Notes under the pieces: generated by a model
Databases searched by the model: none
What the model was told of the DNA's origin: nothing
What the model saw: only the letters and a program-made list of their open reading frames with translations
Made by a program: the position numbers and the translations under genes
NCBI GenBank assembly: GCA_038240875.1
Contig: JBBRGG010000014.1
Coordinates: forward strand, 1 to 24,081
Reading direction: 5' to 3'
Length of the DNA: 24,081 bases
Source: JBBRGG01 sp038240875
GTDB taxonomy: Bacteria; Planctomycetota; Phycisphaerae; Phycisphaerales; UBA1924
Part shown: in pieces, positions 1-9,115 of the stretch
Position numbering within the stretch: position 1 is the stretch's first letter
Layout of the letters: each line of letters starts with the position of its first letter

Positions 1-41
1 ATGAGATCGCTGCGGACTTGCGTGGAAAGATTTTCACATAA
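1..41 (+). CDS. Possible 3' end of an upstream gene (partial)
   Basis: Frame 3 reads EIAADLRGKIFT and then TAA at 39-41. The codons (GCG GAC TTG CGT) resemble those of the genes in this window. Only 12 codons are visible, so no function can be given and the frame may be open by chance. The 206 bases between this stop and the protease start contain no other convincing gene. Confidence 0.25.
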   Translation, partial: EIAADLRGKIFT

Positions 42-166
42 ATTCTCGACAACATGGGGCGGAATTCAGGTAGTATGCGTCTTCTAAAGCAACGAGATCT
101 TTGTGGTGATAACGGCCGTTGGCTATGTAATTTGGTACGAACGCACGAGTGTTGGGCGAAGCTGGT

Positions 167-240
167 TTCTGTGAACAGGCATTCTATTAACTAGCTTCTG
201 TGAGCCAGGCTATTTGTGAACGGGCTTCCTGTGAGAGGGT
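167..240. repeat. Degenerate short repeats, about 15 bp, four copies
   Basis: Four related words lie just before the protease start: TTCTGTGAACAGGCA (167), TTCTGTGAGCCAGGC (196), ATTTGTGAACGGGCT (212) and TCCTGTGAGAGGGT (227). The last supplies the GAGAGGG that could act as ribosome binding site for the ATG at 248. Spacing is irregular between the first two copies, so this is a weak array. Confidence 0.4.
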
Positions 241-247
241 GATTGCT

Positions 248-3200
248 ATGCAATATCAAGGTTTGATACTTTGTCGTAGTGCGAGCCGGGCGGTTTCGGC
301 TGGGGTTCGTGCAGGTATTGCAGCAGCTCTGGGCTTCGCTGCGGTAAGCGGTGGCGGCTCGAATCGCGCGATGGCGCAGACGCTCGACGCGGCGTTTGGA
401 TTGAATCAGGCACAGGAGCTGGCACCAGCACCGGCACAGACGATTCAAGACGCGGACCATGTGCTGTATGCCAATTTCAAGGACGTGCGTTCGCGGCGGG
501 TCGAGGGGACGCGAGTCGCCTTTGAACTGGTAATCCAAATGGCGTTCGTGGACTTGCCAGAGGATTTGCGGACGTCGCTCAAGGCGTCGTTGATCGCGGC
601 GGGTGTTGATCCCGAATCGATCGTGGCGACGCCTGTGGACGGGTGGTACACGGCGAACTTGCTGGGCGCCAACGCGGGCGGAGCCGCGGTGCGTGACGCG
701 GTGGCAGCGTTGTTGGCGGACCCGATGGTGGCGTTTGCTGGGCCGGTATTAGTGGGTGAGGCGAACTTGCCGATCTGGCCGACGGGAAACATGTTGGTCG
801 GCTTTACGAAACTGACAGGAGTAGGGGCTGGGCGTGGTGAGCGCGAGCTTTTACTCAAAGAGTTTATTGTGGGCGCGCCGGATTATCGCTGGCAGATTAT
901 GCCTGATGCGTGCCGGGTGGAGCTGGTGACGCGGAACGGGTTTGAAGCGATGGAGATCGCGGTGCGGCTTGCTGAGGCGGGGATTGTTGAGTTCAGCGAG
1001 AACGATTTGATTTACACGGCGAGGCATGAGTTCACGCCAAATGATGCGCAGTATGGCTCGCTCTGGGGCCTTCACAACACCGGGCAATCTGGCGGAACGG
1101 TGGATCGGGATATGGATGCGCCCGAAGCCTGGGACATCACGACGGGATCGAACTCGATCATTACGGTGGTGTTGGACGTTGGGGTGCAGCTTGATCACCC
1201 GGATTTGAATCTGGCGCCGAGTATTAATTATGCCAGCGGCACGAGCAGTGGCGGGCCGGCGAATAGCTGCGACAACCACGGGACGGCGGTTGCGTCGTGC
1301 ATCTCGGCACGAATCAACAATGCAATTGGTGTTGTCGGCATTGCGCCCACGACACGCGTAGCGTCGGCACGAATTGGGTCTTCGACGGTGCCTTGCAATG
1401 GAACGTGGAATGGCTTGCTGAGTTGGAACGCCGACGCGCTCAACTGGGCACAAGGGCAAGGGGCGCGAGTCTCGAACAACAGCAACGGATATGGCACGAC
1501 GTCAACGGTGGTCGAAACAGCGTACAACAACACCAAAGCATTGGGGATGGTGCACTTTGTCAGCGCGGGCAACGATGGCACGGGCACGATCGGCTATCCG
1601 TCGAGTATTGCGTCGGTGAATAGTGTGGCCGCTTTGAATCGGACGGGCGCGCGAGCATCGTTTAGCCAATTTGGCACAGGGCTGGATTTTTCCGCGCCAG
1701 GTGAATCGATCGATGCATGCGATCGAACTGGGGCCAATGGCTACGGCTCGGGTGATTACACGATAATAGATGGAACGTCGTTTTCGTCGCCTTATGCTGC
1801 TGGTGTGGCGGCGCTGATCTTGTCGCGCAACCCAGCGTTGACCGCGGCGCAGGTCGAGAGCATCATGCAGACGACGGCGGTGGACCTTGGAACCGCAGGG
1901 TATGACACGGGCTTTGGATGGGGATTTGTGAATGCGAACGCGGCGGTGCTCGCGGCGAGCTCGGTTTCGTTCCAAGGCACAGGCATCAACACGATCGCGG
2001 ACGTAACGGGCAACGGGAACAACAACGGCCGAATTGATTCGGGCGAATCGAGCATCGGCGTTACCATCCAACTTCGCAACACTGGCACGAGCACGGCGAC
2101 CGGTGTATCGGCCACGCTCACGAGCAGCACGCCGACGGTTACGGTGACGACGAACGCTTCGGCGTATCCGAATATCGCAGGAAGCAATGGGCTTGGGACC
2201 AACAGCACGCCTTATGTGATCAATGTTTCGTCCTCGCACGTATGTGGTACGCCGATTAGTCTTTCGCTCGCAATCACTTCGGGCCAGGGAACAGGCAACT
2301 ATGCCTTCGCGCTGCCGACGGGGCTCGCGAGCAATGGCGCGCCGGTGACAGTTGCGTATGCCGGGGCTGTTGTTGCGATTCCTGATAACAACGCTACGGG
2401 CGCGAACGCGACGATCACGGTGGCGGGTTTTACAGGCGTTATTGGCGATCTCAACTTCCGTATCAACGGAACGTCGTGCAACTCGACGGCGGGCTCGACG
2501 ACGGTGGGGCTTAATCACACGTATGTTGGAGATCTGACGCTCACCCTCCAAAGCCCAAGCGGGACGGTCGTCACGCTGATCAATTCAACTACAAGCAATG
2601 GCGGCAACAACTTTTGTAACACGGTCTTTGATGATGAAGGCGTAAACTCGATCACGACGATCGCTGCTGGGGGAAACCCTTACTCCGCGACGTTTATCCC
2701 GGCGGGATCCCTCGCTGTGTTTGATGAAGAAAACCCTAATGGCGTGTGGACGCTGCGTGCTGTTGACACTGCTGCTACGGACACGGGCTCGATCCGGGCA
2801 TTCTCGTTGGTGTTCACGCCAAAGACGTATGCGTGTGGTTTCGTGTGTAATGCGCCGGTGATCACGTTACAGCCAGTTGCGTTAGCACGATGCGCGAGCA
2901 CATCGGCGAGCTTCTCGGTCGTTGCGACGGGCGCGGCGACGTATCAGTGGCGAAAGAACTCGGTGAACATTGTCGGGGCGACTTCGCCCACGTACACCAT
3001 TGCAAGTGTTGTCGCGGGTGATGCGGGGAACTATGACTGTGTCGCTACGTCGGCATGCAGCGCTTCGACAACTAGTGCAGCTGTCGCGCTCACATCGAAC
3101 ACTAACGCCACTATTTCTTCGCAGCCAGTTGCCATTGCTCGCTGCCTAGGCACGTCGGCCTCGTTCAATGTCGTAGCTACTGGAACAGGACTCACGTATC

Positions 3201-5095
3201 AATGGCGGAAGAACACGGTGAATATTGGCGGAGCAACGTCGCCCACGTACACCATTGCCAGTGTTGTTGCGGGTGACGCGGCGAGCTATGACTGCGTTGT
3301 CACGGGAACGTGCGATAACGTGACGAGCTTTGCGGTCGCGCTTACGGTCAATATAAACGTGGCGATCACGGCCCAACCGGTGGCCATTGTGCGATGCACA
3401 GGGACTTCTGCGTCGTTCTCGGTTGTCGTAACTGGGACAGGGCTTGCATATCAGTGGCGTAGAAACGGGGTCATCCTCGTTGGTGCGACATCGCCAACAT
3501 TCACGATTCCTAGTGTTCTTGCAGTGAATAGCGGGTTCTACGACTGTGCCATTACGGGCACGTGCAGTTCGGCGACCAGCTCGACGGTTGCGCTGACGGT
3601 CAATACAGCCGCTTCGATTACCACCAACCCGGTGGCGCTTGCACGCTGCCCGGGAACGTCGGCAACGTTTACGATTGTTGCCAACGGAGCGAGCCTCACG
3701 TATCAATGGCGGAAGAACGCGGTGAACATTGTCGGAGCCACTTCGCCAAGCTACACGATTGCGAGCGTGATCACTGGTGACGAAGCGAGTTACGACTGTG
3801 TGGTGACGGGGACGTGCAATAGCGCGACTAGTTCGGCTGCGGTACTCGGCATCAATTCGCTTGTGAACATCGTGAGCAATCCACCCAACGTGACGACATG
3901 CGTTGGTTCAGCAGCATCGTTCTTTGTTAACGCGAACGGCACGAGCATCGCGTATCAGTGGCGGAAGAACACCGTCAACATCGGTGGTGCAACCTCGCCC
4001 ACGTACGCGATACCCGTGGTCGTGGCGGGCGATGCCGGGTCGTACGACTGCGTGATCACGGGAACGTGCAACACGGTCACGAGTGTGCCCGCAACGCTCG
4101 CGCTCAACGCCAACACGACCATCACGACGCAACCTGCTGCGATTACGCGTTGTCCGGGCGAGTCGGCGACGTTCAACGTGAGCGCATCAGGGACGAGCCT
4201 TGCGTACCAGTGGCGAAGGAACACCATCGACATAACGGGGGCAACTTCGCCGAGCTTCTTCATCGCTTCAGTTTCTGCGGGAGACTCGGGCAATTATGAC
4301 TGTGTCGTGACAGGCACGTGTGGCAGCACGACAAGCAACGCCGCGGCGCTGACGGTTTCGCAGCCTGCCAGCATCACGTCAGATCCTCTTTCGTTGGCGC
4401 GGTGCGAGGGCACGTCGGCATCGTTCAACGTTGTCGCGACAGGTGATGGGCTTACGTTTCAATGGCGGAAGAACACCATCGACATCGGCGGGGCGACTTC
4501 GCCAAACTATGTAATCGCGGCGGTTTCGCTAGGCGATGCAGGGAACTATGACTGCGTGATCACGGGAACGTGCAACGTGGTGACGACGCTGAGCGCGTCG
4601 CTCGCCATCAACACCGCCCCCACCATAACTACAAATCCGTTACTCGCGCAGGCGTGCGAGGGCGGATCGGCGATATTCACCTTGTCGGCGTCGGCGAGCG
4701 TGCCTTTGCCTGCATACGCGTGGCGGAAAGATGGCATCCTGGTTTCGGACGACCCCGGGCGCATCAGCGGGTCGAACACGAACACGCTCACAATTGCCAG
4801 CGCGGTCGCGAGCGATGCCGGCTCGTATGACTGCGTGGTGACCAACGTGTGTGCAACGGCTATTTCGCAAGCAGCAGCGTTTACTGTGCTTGAATCGTCG
4901 GACCCGGCGTGCACGACATGTACTGCGTGTGCCGCAGACTACAACCAGGATGGCGGCATCACAGGCGATGACATCTCGGCGTTCTTTGCCGATTATGACA
5001 GTGGCGAGACGTGTGCCGACGTGAATCAGGACGGCGGCATCACGGGCGATGACATCGCGTTCTTCTTCACGGCGTATGAAGATGGCGGGTGCTGA
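248..5095 (+). CDS. Secreted subtilisin-like (S8) serine protease with P domain, eight Ig-like repeats and dockerin-like tail
   Basis: A 1615-residue exported protease, probably cell-surface or secreted. The start at 248 is preferred to the GTG at 200: it gives an n-region, a hydrophobic stretch and a cleavage site after AMA (residue 43), with GAGAGGG just upstream. An N-terminal segment follows (about 60-280) that resembles the prodomain region seen before NDxxYxxxWGLHNTGQ in other S8 enzymes. The catalytic triad is visible: Asp310 in LDVGV, His344 in NHGTAVAS and Ser511 in GTSFSSP, with oxyanion Asn442 in SAGNDG. A proprotein-convertase P domain spans about 710-858 (VGDLTLTLQSPSGT, NGVWTLRAVDTA). 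Eight Ig-like repeats of about 84 residues follow. The tail has two NQDGGITGDDI motifs (about 1562-1615), the dockerin-like ending common in Phycisphaerae. The substrate is unknown. It appears monocistronic, with a terminator 88 bp downstream. Confidence 0.93.
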   Translation: MQYQGLILCRSASRAVSAGVRAGIAAALGFAAVSGGGSNRAMAQTLDAAFGLNQAQELAPAPAQTIQDADHVLYANFKDVRSRRVEGTRVAFELVIQMAFVDLPEDLRTSLKASLIAAGVDPESIVATPVDGWYTANLLGANAGGAAVRDAVAALLADPMVAFAGPVLVGEANLPIWPTGNMLVGFTKLTGVGAGRGERELLLKEFIVGAPDYRWQIMPDACRVELVTRNGFEAMEIAVRLAEAGIVEFSENDLIYTARHEFTPNDAQYGSLWGLHNTGQSGGTVDRDMDAPEAWDITTGSNSIITVVLDVGVQLDHPDLNLAPSINYASGTSSGGPANSCDNHGTAVASCISARINNAIGVVGIAPTTRVASARIGSSTVPCNGTWNGLLSWNADALNWAQGQGARVSNNSNGYGTTSTVVETAYNNTKALGMVHFVSAGNDGTGTIGYPSSIASVNSVAALNRTGARASFSQFGTGLDFSAPGESIDACDRTGANGYGSGDYTIIDGTSFSSPYAAGVAALILSRNPALTAAQVESIMQTTAVDLGTAGYDTGFGWGFVNANAAVLAASSVSFQGTGINTIADVTGNGNNNGRIDSGESSIGVTIQLRNTGTSTATGVSATLTSSTPTVTVTTNASAYPNIAGSNGLGTNSTPYVINVSSSHVCGTPISLSLAITSGQGTGNYAFALPTGLASNGAPVTVAYAGAVVAIPDNNATGANATITVAGFTGVIGDLNFRINGTSCNSTAGSTTVGLNHTYVGDLTLTLQSPSGTVVTLINSTTSNGGNNFCNTVFDDEGVNSITTIAAGGNPYSATFIPAGSLAVFDEENPNGVWTLRAVDTAATDTGSIRAFSLVFTPKTYACGFVCNAPVITLQPVALARCASTSASFSVVATGAATYQWRKNSVNIVGATSPTYTIASVVAGDAGNYDCVATSACSASTTSAAVALTSNTNATISSQPVAIARCLGTSASFNVVATGTGLTYQWRKNTVNIGGATSPTYTIASVVAGDAASYDCVVTGTCDNVTSFAVALTVNINVAITAQPVAIVRCTGTSASFSVVVTGTGLAYQWRRNGVILVGATSPTFTIPSVLAVNSGFYDCAITGTCSSATSSTVALTVNTAASITTNPVALARCPGTSATFTIVANGASLTYQWRKNAVNIVGATSPSYTIASVITGDEASYDCVVTGTCNSATSSAAVLGINSLVNIVSNPPNVTTCVGSAASFFVNANGTSIAYQWRKNTVNIGGATSPTYAIPVVVAGDAGSYDCVITGTCNTVTSVPATLALNANTTITTQPAAITRCPGESATFNVSASGTSLAYQWRRNTIDITGATSPSFFIASVSAGDSGNYDCVVTGTCGSTTSNAAALTVSQPASITSDPLSLARCEGTSASFNVVATGDGLTFQWRKNTIDIGGATSPNYVIAAVSLGDAGNYDCVITGTCNVVTTLSASLAINTAPTITTNPLLAQACEGGSAIFTLSASASVPLPAYAWRKDGILVSDDPGRISGSNTNTLTIASAVASDAGSYDCVVTNVCATAISQAAAFTVLESSDPACTTCTACAADYNQDGGITGDDISAFFADYDSGETCADVNQDGGITGDDIAFFFTAYEDGGC
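2858..4892 (+). repeat. Eight in-frame Ig-like repeats (about 84 codons each) inside the protease
   Basis: Each unit follows the pattern RC-GTSASF-YQWRKN-GATSPTYTI-GD-YDC-TGTC. Units start near 2858, 3107 and then about every 252 bp. The first seven are closely alike; the eighth is more divergent and has a longer loop (DDPGRISGSNTN). Every unit carries three conserved cysteines: the usual B-strand and F-strand pair of an Ig fold, plus a third four residues after YDC. Confidence 0.9.
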
Positions 5096-5182
5096 TAGAT
5101 CGCTGGGCTAGATTGGTGCATGAACTTGGTTTGTTTAGGATTTGATTCGCTATTTTGATTTGCCTGTTTAATTTGTCTTCGG

Positions 5183-5214
5183 GGCACGCGCAGCACAGTT
5201 GCCGTGCCTTTTTT
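5183..5214 (+). terminator. Rho-independent terminator after the protease gene
   Basis: GGCACG (5183-5188) pairs perfectly with CGTGCC (5203-5208). An inner GCA/TGC pairing (5190-5192 with 5200-5202) extends the stem past a one-base bulge. Six T residues follow at 5209-5214. It lies 88 bp after the protease stop. Confidence 0.8.
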
Positions 5215-5651
5215 GTTGGGGGTAAGAGGACCCATGGCAAGAAAAACAGAAATAAGTCGATCTTGGTTGAGTGCGATGCTGCCAGCCGAGTGTCGCATGC
5301 CAGCAAAGTCGGGCTTCTGGCTTCGATGCTTTGCACAGAACTCAACTACGCCAATGTCGCACAGTTATCAAAGTCGTTTTAACGAAATCCGCGACGAGCT
5401 TCGAATGCACGAATGCCTTTACATCGGGTACTCATTCACCCCTCCACCTCAGCAACCGGTTCAACCAAGTAACTCGAGTACAAACTTCTCAAGGCTTTGG
5501 GACCAATCGGGCCAGTGCATGGTCCGGGTATTGAGGTTTGGCGTGCAGGCTGCGCCGCGCGTGGGGGATTTGGCGTGCGTGCGGGGGCGTGGAACCCCGC
5601 CAGCTGTCCAGATTGGTTGACAGCGTGGGCGCGTGTGTCGATGGGTTTCAC
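5215..5651. other. Spacer without a convincing gene
   Basis: A 437-base stretch between the terminator and the HD-GYP gene. Open frames cross it on both strands, but none shows a recognisable domain, a good ribosome binding site or the window's coding style. The frame of the downstream gene stays open back to 5538. That 38-residue extension looks non-coding. No clear promoter was found, although one must lie here if the terminator works. Confidence 0.5.
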
Positions 5652-7217
5652 ATGTTGCCCTCGATCGCGAAATACCGGTCCTTTTCATTGCGCAGCCGTG
5701 CGAGCCTGATTGCGGCGACGGTGTTGCTTCAGGCATTGGTTATTGGGCTTGGGTGGTTTTTCACGTCGCATGTTGCGAGCAATGGCGTGTCGCAAAAGCT
5801 GGTGGATCAGCGGACAGATGAGAATGCCAAAGTCGTGGAGCGAGTGGCTTCGATCGTGGTGCGCGACATCGCGGAGCATGGAAACGCCGAATCGCTCCAC
5901 TATCAATCCAAGGCGTGGGAGCGGGCTCAGACAACCATCGAGCAGTATCGACTTTCCGGCGGTGCGTCGCTATTTCTCGTCGGTCGCGATGGCGTGGTGT
6001 TGTGCCATCCTGATCTGCGTGAAAACCCCAACATGCGTCGCGCGGATTATGCAGACCTTGTAATCAAGCTCAATCCCTCGGGCGAAACATGGCTGCTTTC
6101 AAATCTCAATTCGCAATCGGTGTTGACCGGGCGTGCGGAAGTGATGGGCATCCCGATCTTGGTCGCACTCCGGTATGTGCCTGAGCTCGACGCCAAGGTT
6201 GTGGTGATCCAGTCGGAAGACGCGATTCTCGCCGCAGGAAAGAACATGACAGCGAGCGCGATGCTGTGGAGCGGCATCGCGGTCTTGTGCGTGCTCGGGC
6301 TTACGACGCTAGGTTCAATACTGCTCGTTCGGCGATACGACTCGCTATTGAGTCGAGCCAATCGCGTGCTCGAAGCCGAAGTTGCTCGGCGCACGCGGCG
6401 AGCGGTAGCTATTCGCAATGGGCTCATCTTTGGGCTGGCAAAGCTTGCTGATTATCGCGATACGGATACGGGCAAGCACTTGGAGCGGATCTGCCGATAT
6501 TGCGAAACCCTCGCCAGGCAGCTCAAGCCGACGAACATTGAGATCACCGAAGCGTGGATCGAGCAATTGAAGCTCGCGTCGTCGCTGCATGACATCGGTA
6601 AAGTCGGCATTCCTGATTCGATTTTGCTCAAGCCGGGCAAGTTGACAGCGCATGAGCGATCGCTGATGGAAAAGCATGCGGCGATGGGTGCCGACACGTT
6701 GATCGCGATTCGTAAACGCGTGGGCACGGATGAACTTCTCGACATGAGCATTGTGGTTGCGTTGCAGCACCATGAGAAGTTCGATGGCAAGGGATATCCA
6801 TTCGGGCTTGCTGGCGAACAGATCGCTCTTGCAGCGCGGATCGTGGCGTGCGCGGACATTTATGATGCGTTGACTAGCCCAAGGGTGTATAAGCCGGCGA
6901 TGACGCACGAAGCGGCGCGGAAGATCATCGTGGACAGCCGCGGCACGCATCTTGATCCGACTGTGGTTGACGCGTTTGAGGCGGTGCAAAGCACGTTCGA
7001 TGCGTTCCGGCGCGAGTTGATGCCTGAGTCGGGCGCGGTGGAAATTACGCCTTTGGCGGCACTGGTCGAGAAGGCATTACAAGCAGCCATTGAAGATGTA
7101 GATGTGCCTCGAGGGTGCATCGTGCCCAATCGCGTGATCGTGGATGGGCAAACGCTGCGCGATTTGCGTGCGGACGATGGCGGCTACGGGATGAAGCCGA
7201 CGCGAGATGCAGCGTAA
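5652..7217 (+). CDS. Membrane sensor HD-GYP phosphodiesterase
   Basis: A 521-residue inner-membrane protein predicted to hydrolyse cyclic di-GMP. TM1 is at 17-37. The region between the membrane segments (about 38-203) looks like a single Cache-type sensor (LVGRDGVVLCHPDLRENPN). TM2 is at about 204-225. A short linker leads to the HD-GYP domain: His313-Asp314 in SLHDIGKVGIPD, His373-His374-Glu375 in QHHEKFDGKGYP, Gly381-Tyr382-Pro383, and ARIVACADIYDALTSPR. All signature residues are present, so an active enzyme is expected. There is no GGDEF or receiver domain. The start at 5652 puts TM1 near the N-terminus; its ribosome binding site is weak. It stands alone after a terminator, so its target is not indicated. 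Confidence 0.9.
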   Translation: MLPSIAKYRSFSLRSRASLIAATVLLQALVIGLGWFFTSHVASNGVSQKLVDQRTDENAKVVERVASIVVRDIAEHGNAESLHYQSKAWERAQTTIEQYRLSGGASLFLVGRDGVVLCHPDLRENPNMRRADYADLVIKLNPSGETWLLSNLNSQSVLTGRAEVMGIPILVALRYVPELDAKVVVIQSEDAILAAGKNMTASAMLWSGIAVLCVLGLTTLGSILLVRRYDSLLSRANRVLEAEVARRTRRAVAIRNGLIFGLAKLADYRDTDTGKHLERICRYCETLARQLKPTNIEITEAWIEQLKLASSLHDIGKVGIPDSILLKPGKLTAHERSLMEKHAAMGADTLIAIRKRVGTDELLDMSIVVALQHHEKFDGKGYPFGLAGEQIALAARIVACADIYDALTSPRVYKPAMTHEAARKIIVDSRGTHLDPTVVDAFEAVQSTFDAFRRELMPESGAVEITPLAALVEKALQAAIEDVDVPRGCIVPNRVIVDGQTLRDLRADDGGYGMKPTRDAA

Positions 7218-7226
7218 GGTGTTTGG

Positions 7227-7253
7227 TTGAATTGATTGAATTGATTGAAGTTG
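7227..7253. repeat. 9-bp tandem repeat, three copies
   Basis: Two exact copies of TTGAATTGA and a third, degenerate TTGAAGTTG lie 10 bp after the HD-GYP stop codon, in a spacer of about 110 bp. No terminator is visible in that spacer. Confidence 0.65.
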
Positions 7254-7325
7254 GGTCTCGATGGCGGCGGAACGATGGTCTGTGAACGCGCTGGCAAAGC
7301 GGTGGGAAGGTTCTACACTTTCCAC

Positions 7326-8663
7326 ATGCCTCAGACAATCGCTTTACAATCAGTCGCTCCCGCATCGCCAGCCACATCAGACAACCAAGCCCAAGGCGCG
7401 CACGCAATGGCCAACACGAACGGGCCGATGAATCTTCCTGCGCAGGTGTTTACCGCGCATCCAAGCCATGCCAACATCGGGCAACTGATCGCGGAGATCA
7501 TGCCTTCGATTACGGCGGTTCGTCACGATCTTCACAAGCACCCCGAGCTTTCGTTCCAGGAAGAGCGAACCAGCGCGGTGGTTCAGCGCGAGCTAAAAGC
7601 CGCAGGAATCGCATTCAAGGCTGGTATCGCGGGCACGGGCGTAGTCGCATACTTGCCTGCGACAGAAATAGAAGGGTCAATGCGGCCTAGCGTCGGCTTG
7701 CGGGCAGATATGGACGCGCTGCCGATTGTTGAAGATTCCGGCAAGGAATACGCCTCGTGCACCAATGGCGTGATGCACGCGTGCGGACACGATGGTCATA
7801 CCTCGATCTTGCTTGGTGCCGCGAAGATTCTGGCGAAGGTGCATCGGCCTCGCCCGGTTACGTTTATCTTTCAGCCCGCCGAGGAAAGTGGCGGCGGCGG
7901 AGAGAAAATGGTTCAGGCTGGCGTGCTTGGTGGTACAGAAACCGGTGGCATTGGGAACGCCGTGGGCGTGATCTTTGGGTTGCACGGCTGGCCTCAGGTG
8001 CCTTTGGGCACGGTCGCGACCAAGCCCGGCGCGCTACTGGCGAGCGTTGATGATTTCGATGTGACCATGGTGGGGACGCAGGCGCATGGTGCGTATCCGC
8101 ACTTGGGAAATGATGCGATAGTTGCTGCGTCACACGCGATAGTCGCGCTGCAATCGATCGTGGCCCGGAATGTGTCGCCTTTGGAGAGCGCGGTGTTGAC
8201 GGTGGGCGCGATTCATTCGGGGACCGCCGACAACATCATCCCGCGCGATGCGACGTTTATTGGCACGGTGCGAACGCTGACGCCTTCGCTGCGGAAGATG
8301 ATGAAGGAACGATTCTATGCGGTTGTCGAGAATGTGGCCAAGGGCCTTGGGTGTGAGGCGCGGATCAAGTGGCTGGATTCGTACCCGGTGACGGTCAACG
8401 ACCCGATCGCGACAGACGTCTTCTTTTCGATTGCGAAGCGGGCGCTGGGTGCCGAGCGAGTTGAGCGGATAGACTCGCCAAGCATGGGCGGGGAAGATTT
8501 TTCGTATTACTGCAAGCAGATCCCGGCGTGCTTTTTCATGCTGGGATTAAGGCCGCCGGGCCTGTCAGCGTACCCGTCGCTGCACCAGCCGGAGTTTGAT
8601 TTCAATGACGATGCATTGCCGACGGGGATCGAACTGTTTTGCCGACTCGCGCTGGAGGCTTGA
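7326..8663 (+). CDS. M20D-family amidohydrolase (IAA-amino acid / hippurate hydrolase-like)
   Basis: A predicted cytoplasmic zinc-dependent amidohydrolase that cleaves N-acyl amino acids. The family opening RHDLHKHPELSFQEERTS is clear. Metal and catalytic residues sit in HACGHDGH (Cys153, His155, His158) and QPAEES (Glu186, Glu187). The lid and dimerisation region includes AHGAYPHLGNDAIVAA, and the late metal motif is MGGEDFSYY. All family motifs are present. The start is uncertain. ATG 7326 gives 445 residues with a low-complexity first 50. ATG 7407 has AAGGCG nine bases upstream and fits the family length better. GTG 7302 is also in frame. The exact substrate cannot be read from sequence; hippurate, indole-acetyl or other N-acyl amino acids are all possible. 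Confidence 0.9.
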   Translation: MPQTIALQSVAPASPATSDNQAQGAHAMANTNGPMNLPAQVFTAHPSHANIGQLIAEIMPSITAVRHDLHKHPELSFQEERTSAVVQRELKAAGIAFKAGIAGTGVVAYLPATEIEGSMRPSVGLRADMDALPIVEDSGKEYASCTNGVMHACGHDGHTSILLGAAKILAKVHRPRPVTFIFQPAEESGGGGEKMVQAGVLGGTETGGIGNAVGVIFGLHGWPQVPLGTVATKPGALLASVDDFDVTMVGTQAHGAYPHLGNDAIVAASHAIVALQSIVARNVSPLESAVLTVGAIHSGTADNIIPRDATFIGTVRTLTPSLRKMMKERFYAVVENVAKGLGCEARIKWLDSYPVTVNDPIATDVFFSIAKRALGAERVERIDSPSMGGEDFSYYCKQIPACFFMLGLRPPGLSAYPSLHQPEFDFNDDALPTGIELFCRLALEA

Positions 8664-9115
8664 CATAGATAGCTAAAGCAGCAAGTGGTTAATAGGTACA
8701 TGGCTAAAGAATTAAAGAGCAAAAAAGTGTCGAAGTCGATCGAGTTAAGATAATCGGTTAAGGTAAAGTTGGGGTCCGAAAAATGCAAATCGAAATACAT
8801 GGCCACTTGATTCGTTAAATTATCTCACATGCAGTTAATTAGGTGGGGGGGGGTTGTGAGAGACGCTGTCCACGTAGTGAAATCCTCGGTTTGGTAACAG
8901 AATTTAAAAAGTCAGGAATTCGGTGAACGCCGCCCGGCTTGGGCGGTATCAATACGAGCAGGTTGCAAAGTTTTGCCAACTCTGGCAGCCTTTGACCACC
9001 TCTCTTTAGTTCTGTACATGTCCTTGGCGGGTTAGATTCATCTCGAACCGATACTCTAATTAATCGACGGCTCCAAGTGTCGAATAAGTTCATACAGCAC
9101 AGCGAGAGCACAGCG
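8664..9115. other. AT-rich spacer with a G9 tract and a GC-rich hairpin
   Basis: 452 bases without an established gene. Nine G residues run from 8845 to 8853. A strong hairpin, CCGCCC (8930-8935), loop GGCTT, GGGCGG (8941-8946), has no T-tract, so it is not a standard terminator. A minus-strand frame is open from about 9063 down to 8839 without a convincing start. No terminator for the amidohydrolase gene was seen. Confidence 0.5.

Noticed and set aside
1502..2551. Long minus-strand frame inside the protease gene
   Set aside because: Arg-rich shadow frame produced by the codon pattern of the real gene on the plus strand.
5204..5620. 138-residue protein gene between protease and HD-GYP gene
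   Set aside because: It starts within the terminator, overlaps the next frame and has no domain or coding-like composition.
8930..8946. Terminator of the amidohydrolase gene
   Set aside because: The stem is strong but lies 267 bp after the stop and has no T-tract; left as an unassigned hairpin.
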